From NCBI RefSeq assembly GCF_937770335.1, contig NZ_CALJHY010000002.1, positions 62,001 through 126,000 on the forward strand: a DNA stretch of 64,000 bases. Reading direction: 5' to 3'. This DNA comes from an uncultured Glaciecola sp. (GTDB taxonomy: Bacteria; Pseudomonadota; Gammaproteobacteria; Enterobacterales; Alteromonadaceae). A model generated the notes under the pieces. It saw nothing but the letters and a program-made list of their open reading frames with translations. It searched no databases and was not told the DNA's origin. The position numbers were made by a program, and so were the translations under genes. Shown here in pieces: positions 26,549 to 34,530 of this stretch; the stretch's first letter is position 1; every line of letters starts with the position of its first letter.

Positions 26549-27439
26549 ATGAGCAATATCACCTTACTTGATGGAGGCATGGGGCAAGAATTATTGCGCA
26601 GGAGTTCACGTGCAGTGACGCCTATGTGGTCCGCTGACATCATGTTAAATGAGCCAACGCTTGTTCGAGACCTACATCGTGAATTCATAGATAGCGGCGC
26701 GCGTGTAATCACGCTTAACACTTATACTGCAACACCTCAGCGCTTAAAACGAGAGAATCAACTTGCTCAATTAGCTCAACTTCATCAGCGAGCCATGAAT
26801 GCAGCCCAAGAGGCGATTGACTTAGCTGACTGTAATGAGGTTAAGATCGCAGGCTGCCTGCCACCTTTAGTGGCTAGTTATCGGCCAGAAGTGTCCTTGT
26901 CGTTTGAAGACTCACTTGCTACCTACCGTCGCCTTGTTGAACTGCAATCGCGAGCTAGTGATCTGTTTATATGTGAAACAATGTCATCTATAACCGAGGC
27001 GCGTGCTGCCTGCACTGCTGCAATTGAAAGTGGCAAACCGGTATGGCTTGCATTCACCGTCAGTGACGATCATCCAGAGCAATTACGTAGTGGCGAATCG
27101 TTAAAAGATGCGTTGCTGGCACTCGAGTCTTTCAATACTCAAGCTACACTATTAAATTGCAGTCAACCGGAGGCAATCAGCGGATGTTGGTCGTTATTGA
27201 GTAAGCAAAAGGGGCCGTTTGGTGCCTATGCAAATGGCTTTGTATCTGTAGAATCATTGTATCCTGGAGACACTGTAGAAACGCTTGAAATGCGTCAAGA
27301 TTTGAGTCCACAGCAGTATGCGGAACATGCCATGAGTTGGGTGAGAAATGGTGCATCGATTATTGGTGGCTGTTGTGAAATTGGACCCCAACATATCAAA
27401 GCGCTGCACAGTAGACTATGTAGCGAAGGATTTATTTAG
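26549..27439 (+). CDS. Homocysteine S-methyltransferase family protein
   Basis: Zinc-dependent methyltransferase that makes methionine from homocysteine using S-methylmethionine or SAM as donor (MmuM-like). It opens with LLDGGMGQELLRR, carries LLNCSQPEAI and closes with the GGCCEIGPQHI motif; the Cys of the first and the Cys pair of the second are the zinc ligands. 296 residues, full length. AGAGGGAAG precedes the ATG. It stands alone, and together with MetY it shows alternative routes into methionine. Confidence 0.9.
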   Translation: MSNITLLDGGMGQELLRRSSRAVTPMWSADIMLNEPTLVRDLHREFIDSGARVITLNTYTATPQRLKRENQLAQLAQLHQRAMNAAQEAIDLADCNEVKIAGCLPPLVASYRPEVSLSFEDSLATYRRLVELQSRASDLFICETMSSITEARAACTAAIESGKPVWLAFTVSDDHPEQLRSGESLKDALLALESFNTQATLLNCSQPEAISGCWSLLSKQKGPFGAYANGFVSVESLYPGDTVETLEMRQDLSPQQYAEHAMSWVRNGASIIGGCCEIGPQHIKALHSRLCSEGFI

Positions 27440-27489
27440 GCCAATAAATTCATTCTGTTAGTGTCAAAAGCCTATTCATTGCTAAATTG

Positions 27490-28791
27490 TTAGCCAACTT
27501 TGTGGTCTGCAATATCTTCGCTACGGCGGTCTTCGGGTATATCCAACACCTCTTCAGATTCGGGATGCATGGGAAGTACATTTTGTGATGTACGCACCAT
27601 CGCCGCATATCGACTTTCATGGTCTTCTGGTATTTCAACGATGCGTGAGCGGATCAATTGCACTATTAGAATGAAACTGAATATTACCAACACAAATAGA
27701 TAGTAGGCGGGTAGGGCGCTTGCGCCCATATATTTTAAAGCAAATCCAGCAATAGCTGGACCAATAAAAGATCCTAAACCATAAATCATTAATAGACTAC
27801 TAGAGCCGGCGACCAGATGGTCCTTATGAATTCGATCGACGAGGTGTACGACGGAAATAGGATAAACAGCTAGTACGAGTCCACAAAAAATAGCCGAAAG
27901 TGCAGTTATTAACTCACGTTGATCTGAAAAATACTTTGCGCAAATTGCCATCGATAATGCCACTAGAGCGCCTAGTATAAAGGTAAACAGAATAACGCGT
28001 CGGCGATCCATGTAATCCGACCAACGACCGACCGGGTATTGAATCAAAGCGCCGCCAAGAATAGAAAGCGATATAAAAGCAGCTAATTCTTGATTGGTGT
28101 AGCCTAACTCGCTCACAAATAATGGTGTTAGCCCCCAAAATGGCCCCATAATTAAGCCCGAAACTAAGCAACCAGTTACGGCTACAGGCGCTGCATCAAA
28201 GACTTTTAGAATACTCATCGATGGCATATCAACGGCCACATTCGGTTGTTGTAAACGTGTCCAAGATATTGGCATAACTGCCGCTGTGATAAGAAAGCTA
28301 GCGATGATAAAAAGCGTATAACTAGTGGCATTGTCGACCAGCAAGAGTTGCTGTGAAGCTGCAACAGCGATTAAATTGATGAGGGTATAGATGGAAAATA
28401 CACGACTACGATAAGTATCTTGTGTTTGACCATGTAGCCAGCTTTCGACCACGGTATAGACAACAAACATACCAAAACCAGTAAAAAATCGAATAAACAA
28501 CCATGCCACTGGTGAGACGAAGAGAACGTAAGCTAAAACGCTACAGCCAAGCAAGGCAGTACAGAACGTAAAACAGCGAATATGACCCATCCGCTTTATC
28601 ATATTGGAAGCGAGCAACGTTGCAACGAATGCGCCTAAAAAATAGACTGACGTAAGAATACCTAAAAACTGCCCTGAGAAACCTTCTGATACGCCGCGCA
28701 AAACCAACAGTGTAGTGAGCAAACTGTTGCCTAGTAACAGCAAAAAAATACCTAGAAATAGCGCTAGGATAGATACGAGGATTGAACGCAT
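27490..28791 (-). CDS. MFS transporter, YcaD-like
   Basis: Twelve-helix inner-membrane carrier of the major facilitator superfamily. The N-terminal half starts SILVSILALFLGIFLLLLGN and has RMGHIRCFTF and FTGFGMFVVYTVVESWLHGQ typical of the YcaD branch; the loop between helices 8 and 9 holds GRWSDYMDRRRVILF. A hydrophilic 45-residue tail rich in Glu and Asp follows the last helix. 433 residues. It converges on the methyltransferase gene. The substrate is unknown. Confidence 0.88.
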   Translation of the reverse strand: MRSILVSILALFLGIFLLLLGNSLLTTLLVLRGVSEGFSGQFLGILTSVYFLGAFVATLLASNMIKRMGHIRCFTFCTALLGCSVLAYVLFVSPVAWLFIRFFTGFGMFVVYTVVESWLHGQTQDTYRSRVFSIYTLINLIAVAASQQLLLVDNATSYTLFIIASFLITAAVMPISWTRLQQPNVAVDMPSMSILKVFDAAPVAVTGCLVSGLIMGPFWGLTPLFVSELGYTNQELAAFISLSILGGALIQYPVGRWSDYMDRRRVILFTFILGALVALSMAICAKYFSDQRELITALSAIFCGLVLAVYPISVVHLVDRIHKDHLVAGSSSLLMIYGLGSFIGPAIAGFALKYMGASALPAYYLFVLVIFSFILIVQLIRSRIVEIPEDHESRYAAMVRTSQNVLPMHPESEEVLDIPEDRRSEDIADHKVG

Positions 28792-28899
28792 AACGGTTCC
28801 GAAAATGCAGATAAGGCAAAAAAGTGAGTATAACCTAAAGTCTACCTAATCAACACCAGTTGAATGTATCAATAACTACTATTCAGAGAGAATAATCTA

Positions 28900-30312
28900 C
28901 TATTCTCTAAAACCAAAAAAATTATGATTTACAATCTCATTGACGGCTTCTTCGGGAAGATAGTTCTCCCAAGAACCTCGCCCTTTGGGGATCTGTTTTA
29001 ATATGCTCCGAGAGAATATTTTGAACAGTGCTTTATCACTGCATTCTATACCTGAAATGAAACCATTTTCGAGTAAATGGCGATATAAAAAACGTAAGTG
29101 CTCGGGCACTTTTACATCCGTGAACTCGCTAATTTCATCTTCTGAATTAAGCTCTGGATACACAAATAAACGAGTATGGTCGGGGAACAGTTTACCAAAG
29201 CCCTCTAAGATGCCACCTTCAACACCACGATAAAAATCCTCATCAAAAATTTGTTTAACGTTTATCATACCCACTACGATGCCAATGTTAAGATTAGTGT
29301 ATTGACGAAAATAGGCGCGCAAAGAAAAGTAGCGGGTATAGTCTGAAACCATTACATGATAACCCAGTGAATTTAAGACTTGCACACGCTGAATAATATC
29401 TTGTTCTGAAAAGTTGGCGTCATTACCTTTCGCATCGTTAAGTGAAATTTCAGCAATGGCAATGGAGTTTTCAGGTGTTACATCTTCAAGTTCATAAAAA
29501 GATTTTTTACCCTGTTCGATCATATCTATATTTAGCTTTGTTACTGGCCGGAAAGAGCCGCGGATCGTCAGCACATTTTTTTTGTAAAGCAATTCTGCGG
29601 GCACAGCCACTGAACCATCTGGTTTCAACATTATGGCGCGTGTTTTCCAACTTCTAATCAAGTGAATGTTTTTCATTCTATTATCAAGGTCTTCAAAATA
29701 GGGACCTTGAAAATCAATTGAATCGACTTCGATACGGTTGGTTTTCATATTATCGGTTAACGAATCAATGATTTTTCTAGGGTTTTCAAAATAGTAGAAA
29801 GCGGCGTATATAAGGTTAACACCGATTACCCCTAATGCTTGTTGCTGGGCTTCTGCGTTATCGTCAGACATTCGAACATGTATGGTTATCTCAGAGGCTT
29901 CAGCGCCGGGGTACATTTGAACTCTTATGCCGCACCAGGCATGACACTCATTATTTCCTTTAAAGCTCTTAGCAGCAACGGTAGCAGCGTATGCAAAATA
30001 GCGTGAGGACTTAGAGCGAATGTCACCAACTCGATCAACCACGAGTTTAAATTCTTGATCCATCATTGCTTGAACTCTAGACTTACTGACGTAACGTCGA
30101 TCTTCTTGAACGCCGTAAATAGCATCAGAAAACTTCATATCATACGCAGACATGGTTTTAGCAATAGTCCCTGCAGCGGCACCGGCGAGAAAAAACTGTC
30201 TCGCCACTTCCTGGCCTGCGCCAATCTCGACGATGGTACCGTATTTTTTTTCGTCTAAATTGATGCGTAATGCTTTTTGGCTCGTGCTGCGCGCGCTGAT
30301 TTGTTTATCCAT
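28900..30312 (-). CDS. Conserved cytoplasmic protein of unknown function (often labelled NMN adenylyltransferase)
   Basis: A 470-residue soluble protein with recognisable blocks KKYGTIVEIGAGQEVARQFF, AKTMSAYDMKFSDAIYG, AAKSFKGNNECHAWCGIR and KGRGSWENYLPEEAVNEIVN. As far as I recall, homologues in marine Bacteroidetes and gammaproteobacteria carry the label nicotinamide or nicotinate mononucleotide adenylyltransferase, but I see none of that family's nucleotidyl-transferase motifs (no HxGH, no SxTxxR), so the label should not be relied on. The start at 30312 has GGGA six bases upstream; 30336 is the alternative. It is divergent from nothing and stands alone. Confidence 0.7.
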   Translation of the reverse strand: MDKQISARSTSQKALRINLDEKKYGTIVEIGAGQEVARQFFLAGAAAGTIAKTMSAYDMKFSDAIYGVQEDRRYVSKSRVQAMMDQEFKLVVDRVGDIRSKSSRYFAYAATVAAKSFKGNNECHAWCGIRVQMYPGAEASEITIHVRMSDDNAEAQQQALGVIGVNLIYAAFYYFENPRKIIDSLTDNMKTNRIEVDSIDFQGPYFEDLDNRMKNIHLIRSWKTRAIMLKPDGSVAVPAELLYKKNVLTIRGSFRPVTKLNIDMIEQGKKSFYELEDVTPENSIAIAEISLNDAKGNDANFSEQDIIQRVQVLNSLGYHVMVSDYTRYFSLRAYFRQYTNLNIGIVVGMINVKQIFDEDFYRGVEGGILEGFGKLFPDHTRLFVYPELNSEDEISEFTDVKVPEHLRFLYRHLLENGFISGIECSDKALFKIFSRSILKQIPKGRGSWENYLPEEAVNEIVNHNFFGFRE

Positions 30313-30600
30313 GATGATCCCAAAGCAATTAAGCATTATTGTTGTGTTGCTTTATCTAGATTATTTAGGCTTATGGCGATACTGTCAACTTATTGAAAAC
30401 AAGCGATGTGATTTATACTTTTAGGAGGGTTAAAAATAACAGCAATAAATGGGGTTGTTTTAATGACCAGGCGAGCTAGATGCTTTCTCGTGGCGCATGT
30501 TAATGTTCATCCTTGAACATGTTATCGCGGGCAATGCGGGCAATGCGGTCAATACAGGTATGCGTATCGACTGGTCTTAAGGTGCGAATAGCTAAGAATG

Positions 30601-31530
30601 CTACCATTTATAGCTAATGCCTACACTTGCAACGTTTTGTTTGTAAGTTAAGCTGTCTTGGTCAGACCCATAGTCTCCGCTTTCTAATTCTGTTTTGATG
30701 GCTAAATTGTCTAATATATCAACCGACCAAGTTGCAGTAATGACTTGCCTATTTTCATCTCTTTGTGTTCCTTCTTGAGACTCAGCCTCAACGTTTTTAA
30801 TGCTCATATAGTCTTTGACCTGGTAGCGCCAATCTAAGCCAATCTGAGAACCTAATCCGAATAATGTAAACTTGTGTGAAACCTTAGTACCAAACCCCAA
30901 CCCTTTAAAAGTAAATGCTTCATTAATTGCCGTTTCTTCTTCGATATTAAAGCCAACCATCAACATCGTATTCGCGTTATTGGCAAAGTGAAATATATCT
31001 GCCGATACAGCCAAAGCCTCTGCGTCTCTATCGGTTAACTCTGCAAATGATTTATTCTTGATTTTGAAGCTGGTACGTATATATGTTTGTGGCTGAATAA
31101 ATAAACCGTAATACATAGTAGCCTGTTGAAAATCTAAGAATGTCTTTGTCGCTAAGCTTGCTGTTGCGGCATCAAGTCTAACCCCGATTTCGCCCGTATT
31201 TAATTGGTAGCTAGTATCTAAATTGACTTGATGAAGTGCCAGGTCAAATTGACTGAATTTATTGTAATTTTGTTGTTGATAAGAATAGCCCGTAACCAGT
31301 TTGAATTTTTCATTTGGTAACCATTGTGCGTTAAGTTTTATGCCTATTTCGTTGCCGCTATCGCTCTCGTCAGACACATTATCAATCTCGTCCACACTCA
31401 ATGCTGAATTGTTAATTAATCCGGCGTTAACTTCACCGCTAATGCTTAAGTCACTGTTTGAATCTGCTATTACGCTTGCACTTGCAGAGACTGCTAACAA
31501 ACCAATAATGTTATAAATAATTAATTTCAT
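30601..31530 (-). CDS. Outer-membrane beta-barrel protein, partner of secreted repeat protein
   Basis: Signal peptide (IIYNIIGLLAVSASASVIA, cut before DSN) followed by about 280 residues of alternating amphipathic strands with aromatic girdles (KLVTGYSYQQQNYNKF, MYYGLFIQPQTYIRTSF) and a C-terminal strand ending VASVGISYKW, as in outer-membrane barrels. It would form roughly 14 strands. No family recognised. The start at 31530 has AAGGA seven bases upstream; an upstream in-frame ATG (31593) would read through a hairpin. It lies 66 bases after the acidic repeat protein gene on the same strand, separated by a strong hairpin, so the two are probably cotranscribed. Confidence 0.7.
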   Translation of the reverse strand: MKLIIYNIIGLLAVSASASVIADSNSDLSISGEVNAGLINNSALSVDEIDNVSDESDSGNEIGIKLNAQWLPNEKFKLVTGYSYQQQNYNKFSQFDLALHQVNLDTSYQLNTGEIGVRLDAATASLATKTFLDFQQATMYYGLFIQPQTYIRTSFKIKNKSFAELTDRDAEALAVSADIFHFANNANTMLMVGFNIEEETAINEAFTFKGLGFGTKVSHKFTLFGLGSQIGLDWRYQVKDYMSIKNVEAESQEGTQRDENRQVITATWSVDILDNLAIKTELESGDYGSDQDSLTYKQNVASVGISYKW

Positions 31531-31556
31531 TTTAGGATCCTTATGAGAATGAAATG

Positions 31557-31579
31557 AACGCCGACCCCAGGTCGGCGTT
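31557..31579 (-). promoter_or_regulatory. Intercistronic hairpin
   Basis: Perfect 9-bp G+C-rich stem AACGCCGAC / GTCGGCGTT with a five-base loop between the repeat-protein gene and the barrel gene. No T-run follows on the minus strand, so it is more likely a partial terminator or an mRNA-processing and stability element setting unequal expression of the two genes. Confidence 0.65.
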
Positions 31580-31596
31580 GTTAGGTAAGTCAATAA

Positions 31597-32685
31597 TTAG
31601 AGACCTATACTTAAGTCATTGCTAATGTTGTTGACTACTTCAGATGCTGTGGCAACGGCGATTTCGTTATTAATCTGTTCAGAAACCAAAGTACTGATTT
31701 GACTATTCACCGATTCAGAAACTGAGCTCTGAGTATTACTAGTGATTGAATCAACTAAATTGGCCTGAATCGCTTGGTCTACAACCGCTGATGCGTCGGT
31801 AACGGAAGTTAATGCGCTGTCTTGTGCTAATGTTGTAGCAAGTTCACTCGTCAAATTAGTTGTGTTTTCAGCTAATATTGAGTTATCTAAACCTGATGAC
31901 ATGTCACTATCTAACTCGTCTTCAGGTACTGCACTGTCAGCTTCGTCACCGGTTGCTGCAATGTCAGCTTCATCTCCTGTAACTGCTCTGTCAGTCTCGT
32001 CTCCTGTTATTGCGCTGTCAGGTTGTTCTTGGGCCAATATCTCGTCACTATCAGCAATGGACTCAGAAGACTCTCCAGGCATACTATTATCAGTGCTTAG
32101 CAGCGATGCTGAATCTAATGTAGTGTTGCTTGCTAATGAAGATACACTTGTTAGCTGGCCTTCGAAGCTATTCGAGGTGCCGGTTACTAGGTTGTTCCCC
32201 ACTTCAGAAAGTGTACCTAGCGTTTTAATAGTTGCTGTTTGCACGGTATCAACTTTTACTAAATTGCTCATATCCACACTATTTGCGCTCGATTGTTCTT
32301 CTGTTTTATCAGTTGAATCATCCGAGTCATCCGAATCATCATTAGCAACAGAATTGTCTGACTCAACAGAGCTATCTGATTCAACAGAGTTATCTGATTC
32401 AATCGAACCATCTGAGCTTTCTTCATTTTCTATAGACTCTTGCGAACCTGACATTGATGTATTATCAGTCTCTGCGTCTACTTTCGTAGAAGACGTTGCT
32501 GAAGTGTCATTGTTCATCTTCATGCTATTTTGACCGGACTCTGTATTGGTCGATTGTGATACGTTAGTTTCATTAGAAGCATTGATGGATTGGCTAATGC
32601 TTGTGTCGGCAGCGAACGCGCTCATTGAAATTTGTGCAACGCCTGCAATTACCATTACTTGTACTATTTTATTTAGCTTAGTCAT
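31597..32685 (-). CDS. Secreted Ser/Asp/Glu-rich repeat protein
   Basis: A 362-residue exported protein with a clear signal peptide (IVQVMVIAGVAQISMSAFA, cut before ADTS) and a very acidic low-complexity body. Two repeat blocks are visible: a hexapeptide of the SVESDN type at 93-116, and a nine-residue unit (SAITGDETD, RAVTGDEAD, IAATGDEAD, SAVPEDELD) at 224-259. The C-terminal 90 residues are free of repeats and look helical (SSVSESVNSQISTLVSEQIN). There are no cysteines, no sortase, lipobox or RTX motif. I do not recognise a family; an extracellular matrix, adhesion or cation-binding role is only inferred from composition. Confidence 0.75.
   Translation of the reverse strand: MTKLNKIVQVMVIAGVAQISMSAFAADTSISQSINASNETNVSQSTNTESGQNSMKMNNDTSATSSTKVDAETDNTSMSGSQESIENEESSDGSIESDNSVESDSSVESDNSVANDDSDDSDDSTDKTEEQSSANSVDMSNLVKVDTVQTATIKTLGTLSEVGNNLVTGTSNSFEGQLTSVSSLASNTTLDSASLLSTDNSMPGESSESIADSDEILAQEQPDSAITGDETDRAVTGDEADIAATGDEADSAVPEDELDSDMSSGLDNSILAENTTNLTSELATTLAQDSALTSVTDASAVVDQAIQANLVDSITSNTQSSVSESVNSQISTLVSEQINNEIAVATASEVVNNISNDLSIGL
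31909..32016 (-). repeat. 27-bp repeat block (four copies) in the repeat protein gene
   Basis: Four consecutive nine-codon units encode xAxTGDExD; the last has diverged (SAVPEDELD). Copies differ by several bases, so the block is old enough to have drifted at the DNA level while its acidic pattern was kept. Confidence 0.75.
32338..32409 (-). repeat. 18-bp repeat block (four copies) in the repeat protein gene
   Basis: Four consecutive six-codon units encode GSIESD, NSVESD, SSVESD and NSVAND. Reminiscent of the Ser-Asp stalks of adhesins, but interrupted by Glu and Val. Confidence 0.75.
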
Positions 32686-33095
32686 TTTAGGTTTCCTCGT
32701 AGTTTGCTTTGAATGACACTTAGATAACGAATCAAAAATTGATTTATTCCCTCTTGTTTTAAAAAAAGTGAATAAATAAACTTTTATATTTAAAAACAGG
32801 CAGCAAGAGCTGCTATATATAGAAGGAATGCTAATGAAGAAAGTTGAGAAAAATAATAAAGGAATAGAATAACTAACGGGAACGTAGGTGCGAGAAGGAA
32901 AATAAGGTAAAAGAGATGATAGAAAAAGGAAAGAACAAAAACAAAATAGAAGACTAGATAAGCGTGACTAGTGAAGCAAAAAATAGTGTGCGAGCATATA
33001 AATGTTTGAAACTAGATATTGATGTTTGCTAAAAGGCACATAGCTTGCCAGCGTCGAGCACATAAATGTTAAGTTCTAGCGGCTTTATGAGCAAA
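32686..33095. other. Purine-rich leader region of the repeat protein gene
   Basis: About 410 bases without a supported gene. From roughly 32820 to 32970 the plus strand is strikingly purine-rich, so a minus-strand transcript would be pyrimidine-rich and unstructured. A 12-codon frame at 32834 with AAGGA in front of it was noted but is too short to trust. Confidence 0.5.
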
Positions 33096-33120
33096 CAAAA
33101 GCAGCCCCCGAAGGGGCTGT
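33096..33120 (-). terminator. Rho-independent terminator of the PEP-CTERM gene
   Basis: CAGCCCC (33102-33108) and GGGGCTG (33113-33119) form a perfect 7-bp stem. Read on the minus strand the loop is TTCG, a very stable tetraloop, and CTTTTGTTT follows. Confidence 0.8.
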
Positions 33121-33181
33121 GATTTGTGCTAAGTACTGGAGCCGCTGGTTACGATGGACACAAGCAGCGCTTGAGGTGAAA

Positions 33182-33850
33182 CTAGGCTTTAGTTTTACGA
33201 CGCACAAAACCGAGACCCATCAATCCTAAGCCTAACAGGGCAAGCGCCCCAGGGCTTGGCACTTCAGTTGTATTTGTGCCTAGTAACTTTGACGACCCCG
33301 CATCTTCGCCAGTCGCCTGACTAAATTCAGTAGCACCGGCAATGCTTTGTACTCGCATGCCTACGCGTTGCCCAATAAATTGCGTTTCGTCAAGTCCTGT
33401 CAACATTACCTGGAAGCTAAGCGTTTGAACGAAACCACCATCAGACCCGTTTTCACCAACTTTAACTGCCAAGTCCCAATTGGTAGCACCCGCGCCATTT
33501 ATATTTACATTATTGTTACCACTTATTGAAGAACCTACTGAATTTTCACCGAAGTCACTACCAAGAACAGGAGTGGTTCCACCGAATATCAATGAGTTGC
33601 CCAGCGAGTTAAAATCACTAAAATCAAACCAGAGGCCGAGAATATCGCCTTGAGTAATTCCGGTATTGAGAGGGCTCGAAATATCGGCTGTAATCGTAAC
33701 CGTGTTGAAACCGCTATTTGTAAAAGTGACTTCACCAAAAAAACCGCCACCGTTGGTCGCGTCTTCAAGAGATGTAATGACGATACTGTTGGCCATTCCT
33801 GTGAATGCAATAAAAACTAAACCTAAGGTAAATTTATTGAATGTCATCAT
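33182..33850 (-). CDS. PEP-CTERM sorting-domain protein
   Basis: Secreted protein of 222 residues with an N-terminal signal peptide (LGLVFIAFTGMANS) and a C-terminal sorting signal: VPSPGALALLGLGLMGLGF followed by VRRKTKA. Such signals are recognised by exosortases, which cleave and pass the protein to the surface or to exopolysaccharide. The motif is VPSP and not the usual VPEP. The middle part is rich in Gly, Asn and Thr and predicted to be beta-structured. No exosortase gene is in this window, so the enzyme must be encoded elsewhere. Confidence 0.88.
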   Translation of the reverse strand: MMTFNKFTLGLVFIAFTGMANSIVITSLEDATNGGGFFGEVTFTNSGFNTVTITADISSPLNTGITQGDILGLWFDFSDFNSLGNSLIFGGTTPVLGSDFGENSVGSSISGNNNVNINGAGATNWDLAVKVGENGSDGGFVQTLSFQVMLTGLDETQFIGQRVGMRVQSIAGATEFSQATGEDAGSSKLLGTNTTEVPSPGALALLGLGLMGLGFVRRKTKA

Positions 33851-34530
33851 TGTATTTAAATCCTTCTATTTTAGGTTGGAATTTATCTATATAGATAATT
33901 TTTTCCGTATTGCTTATTATTTGAACAGCAATAAATATACCAAAATAAAAATCTCATTGATTACAATAAGTTAAAAAAAGGTAGGTGAAAGTTGAGAATA
34001 ATGTGTAAAGTAACTCGACACCTGTTCAATAAATCACACGAAAATGCACCGAAAAAGCACGTGGGTGAGGGGGCCGTTCGATAGCCGTTTCTCATCCGCG
34101 ATGATCGGTATTACTGTCTCGGCGGCTGCAATGTGCTTAGTTAGTCGTTCGCAGTAAAACGGGCTTACCGCTAACACTCGACGCCTTTCATTAATGAGCA
34201 CAAGTACCAACAGCGTTTGGCTGCTTAACTCACTTGATTTGCAATAGTGTATAAAATCCTGACAATCTCCTTCTGGCACTAACCGTAATTCAATAAAGGC
34301 CCTGCCTGTGCGCTCTCGTTCATCTCGGTTAGTTAGCCTATCCGCAAGATCTAAGTTTCAAACCTTAATTCGTCGTATCTTTATAACACTTGAGTTTTTC
34401 CAGTTTCAAACTACACGACATTTCAACAAAGTCTAACTACCATAAATCGAAGGTTTTAAGACGTTTCAGTTCAAAACATGAATACACTCGCACAAATAGA
34501 GTTTTACAAACGGGTAAATCAGACACCTTG
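33851..34530. other. 680-base gap without a convincing gene
   Basis: Contains the promoter region of the PEP-CTERM gene. On the minus strand a frame open from about 34398 to 34034 has no good start codon apart from a GTG and encodes nothing I recognise (ERTGRAFIELRLVPEGD). It may be a decayed gene. No RNA gene or repeat was seen. Confidence 0.35.

Noticed and set aside
31862-32533. Long open frame (223 codons) on the plus strand, opposite the acidic repeat protein
   Set aside because: It is a mirror of the repeats: Ser, Asp and Glu codons read backwards remain open. No start signal, no family, and the minus-strand protein has a proper signal peptide.
32834-32872. 12-codon frame with a good binding site in the purine-rich gap
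   Set aside because: Too short, and the surrounding A/G richness makes purine-rich binding-site look-alikes expected.
34034-34398. Minus-strand frame of up to about 120 codons in the large gap
   Set aside because: Only a GTG start without a binding site, no recognisable family, and sequence looks like decayed or non-coding DNA. Not listed as a gene.
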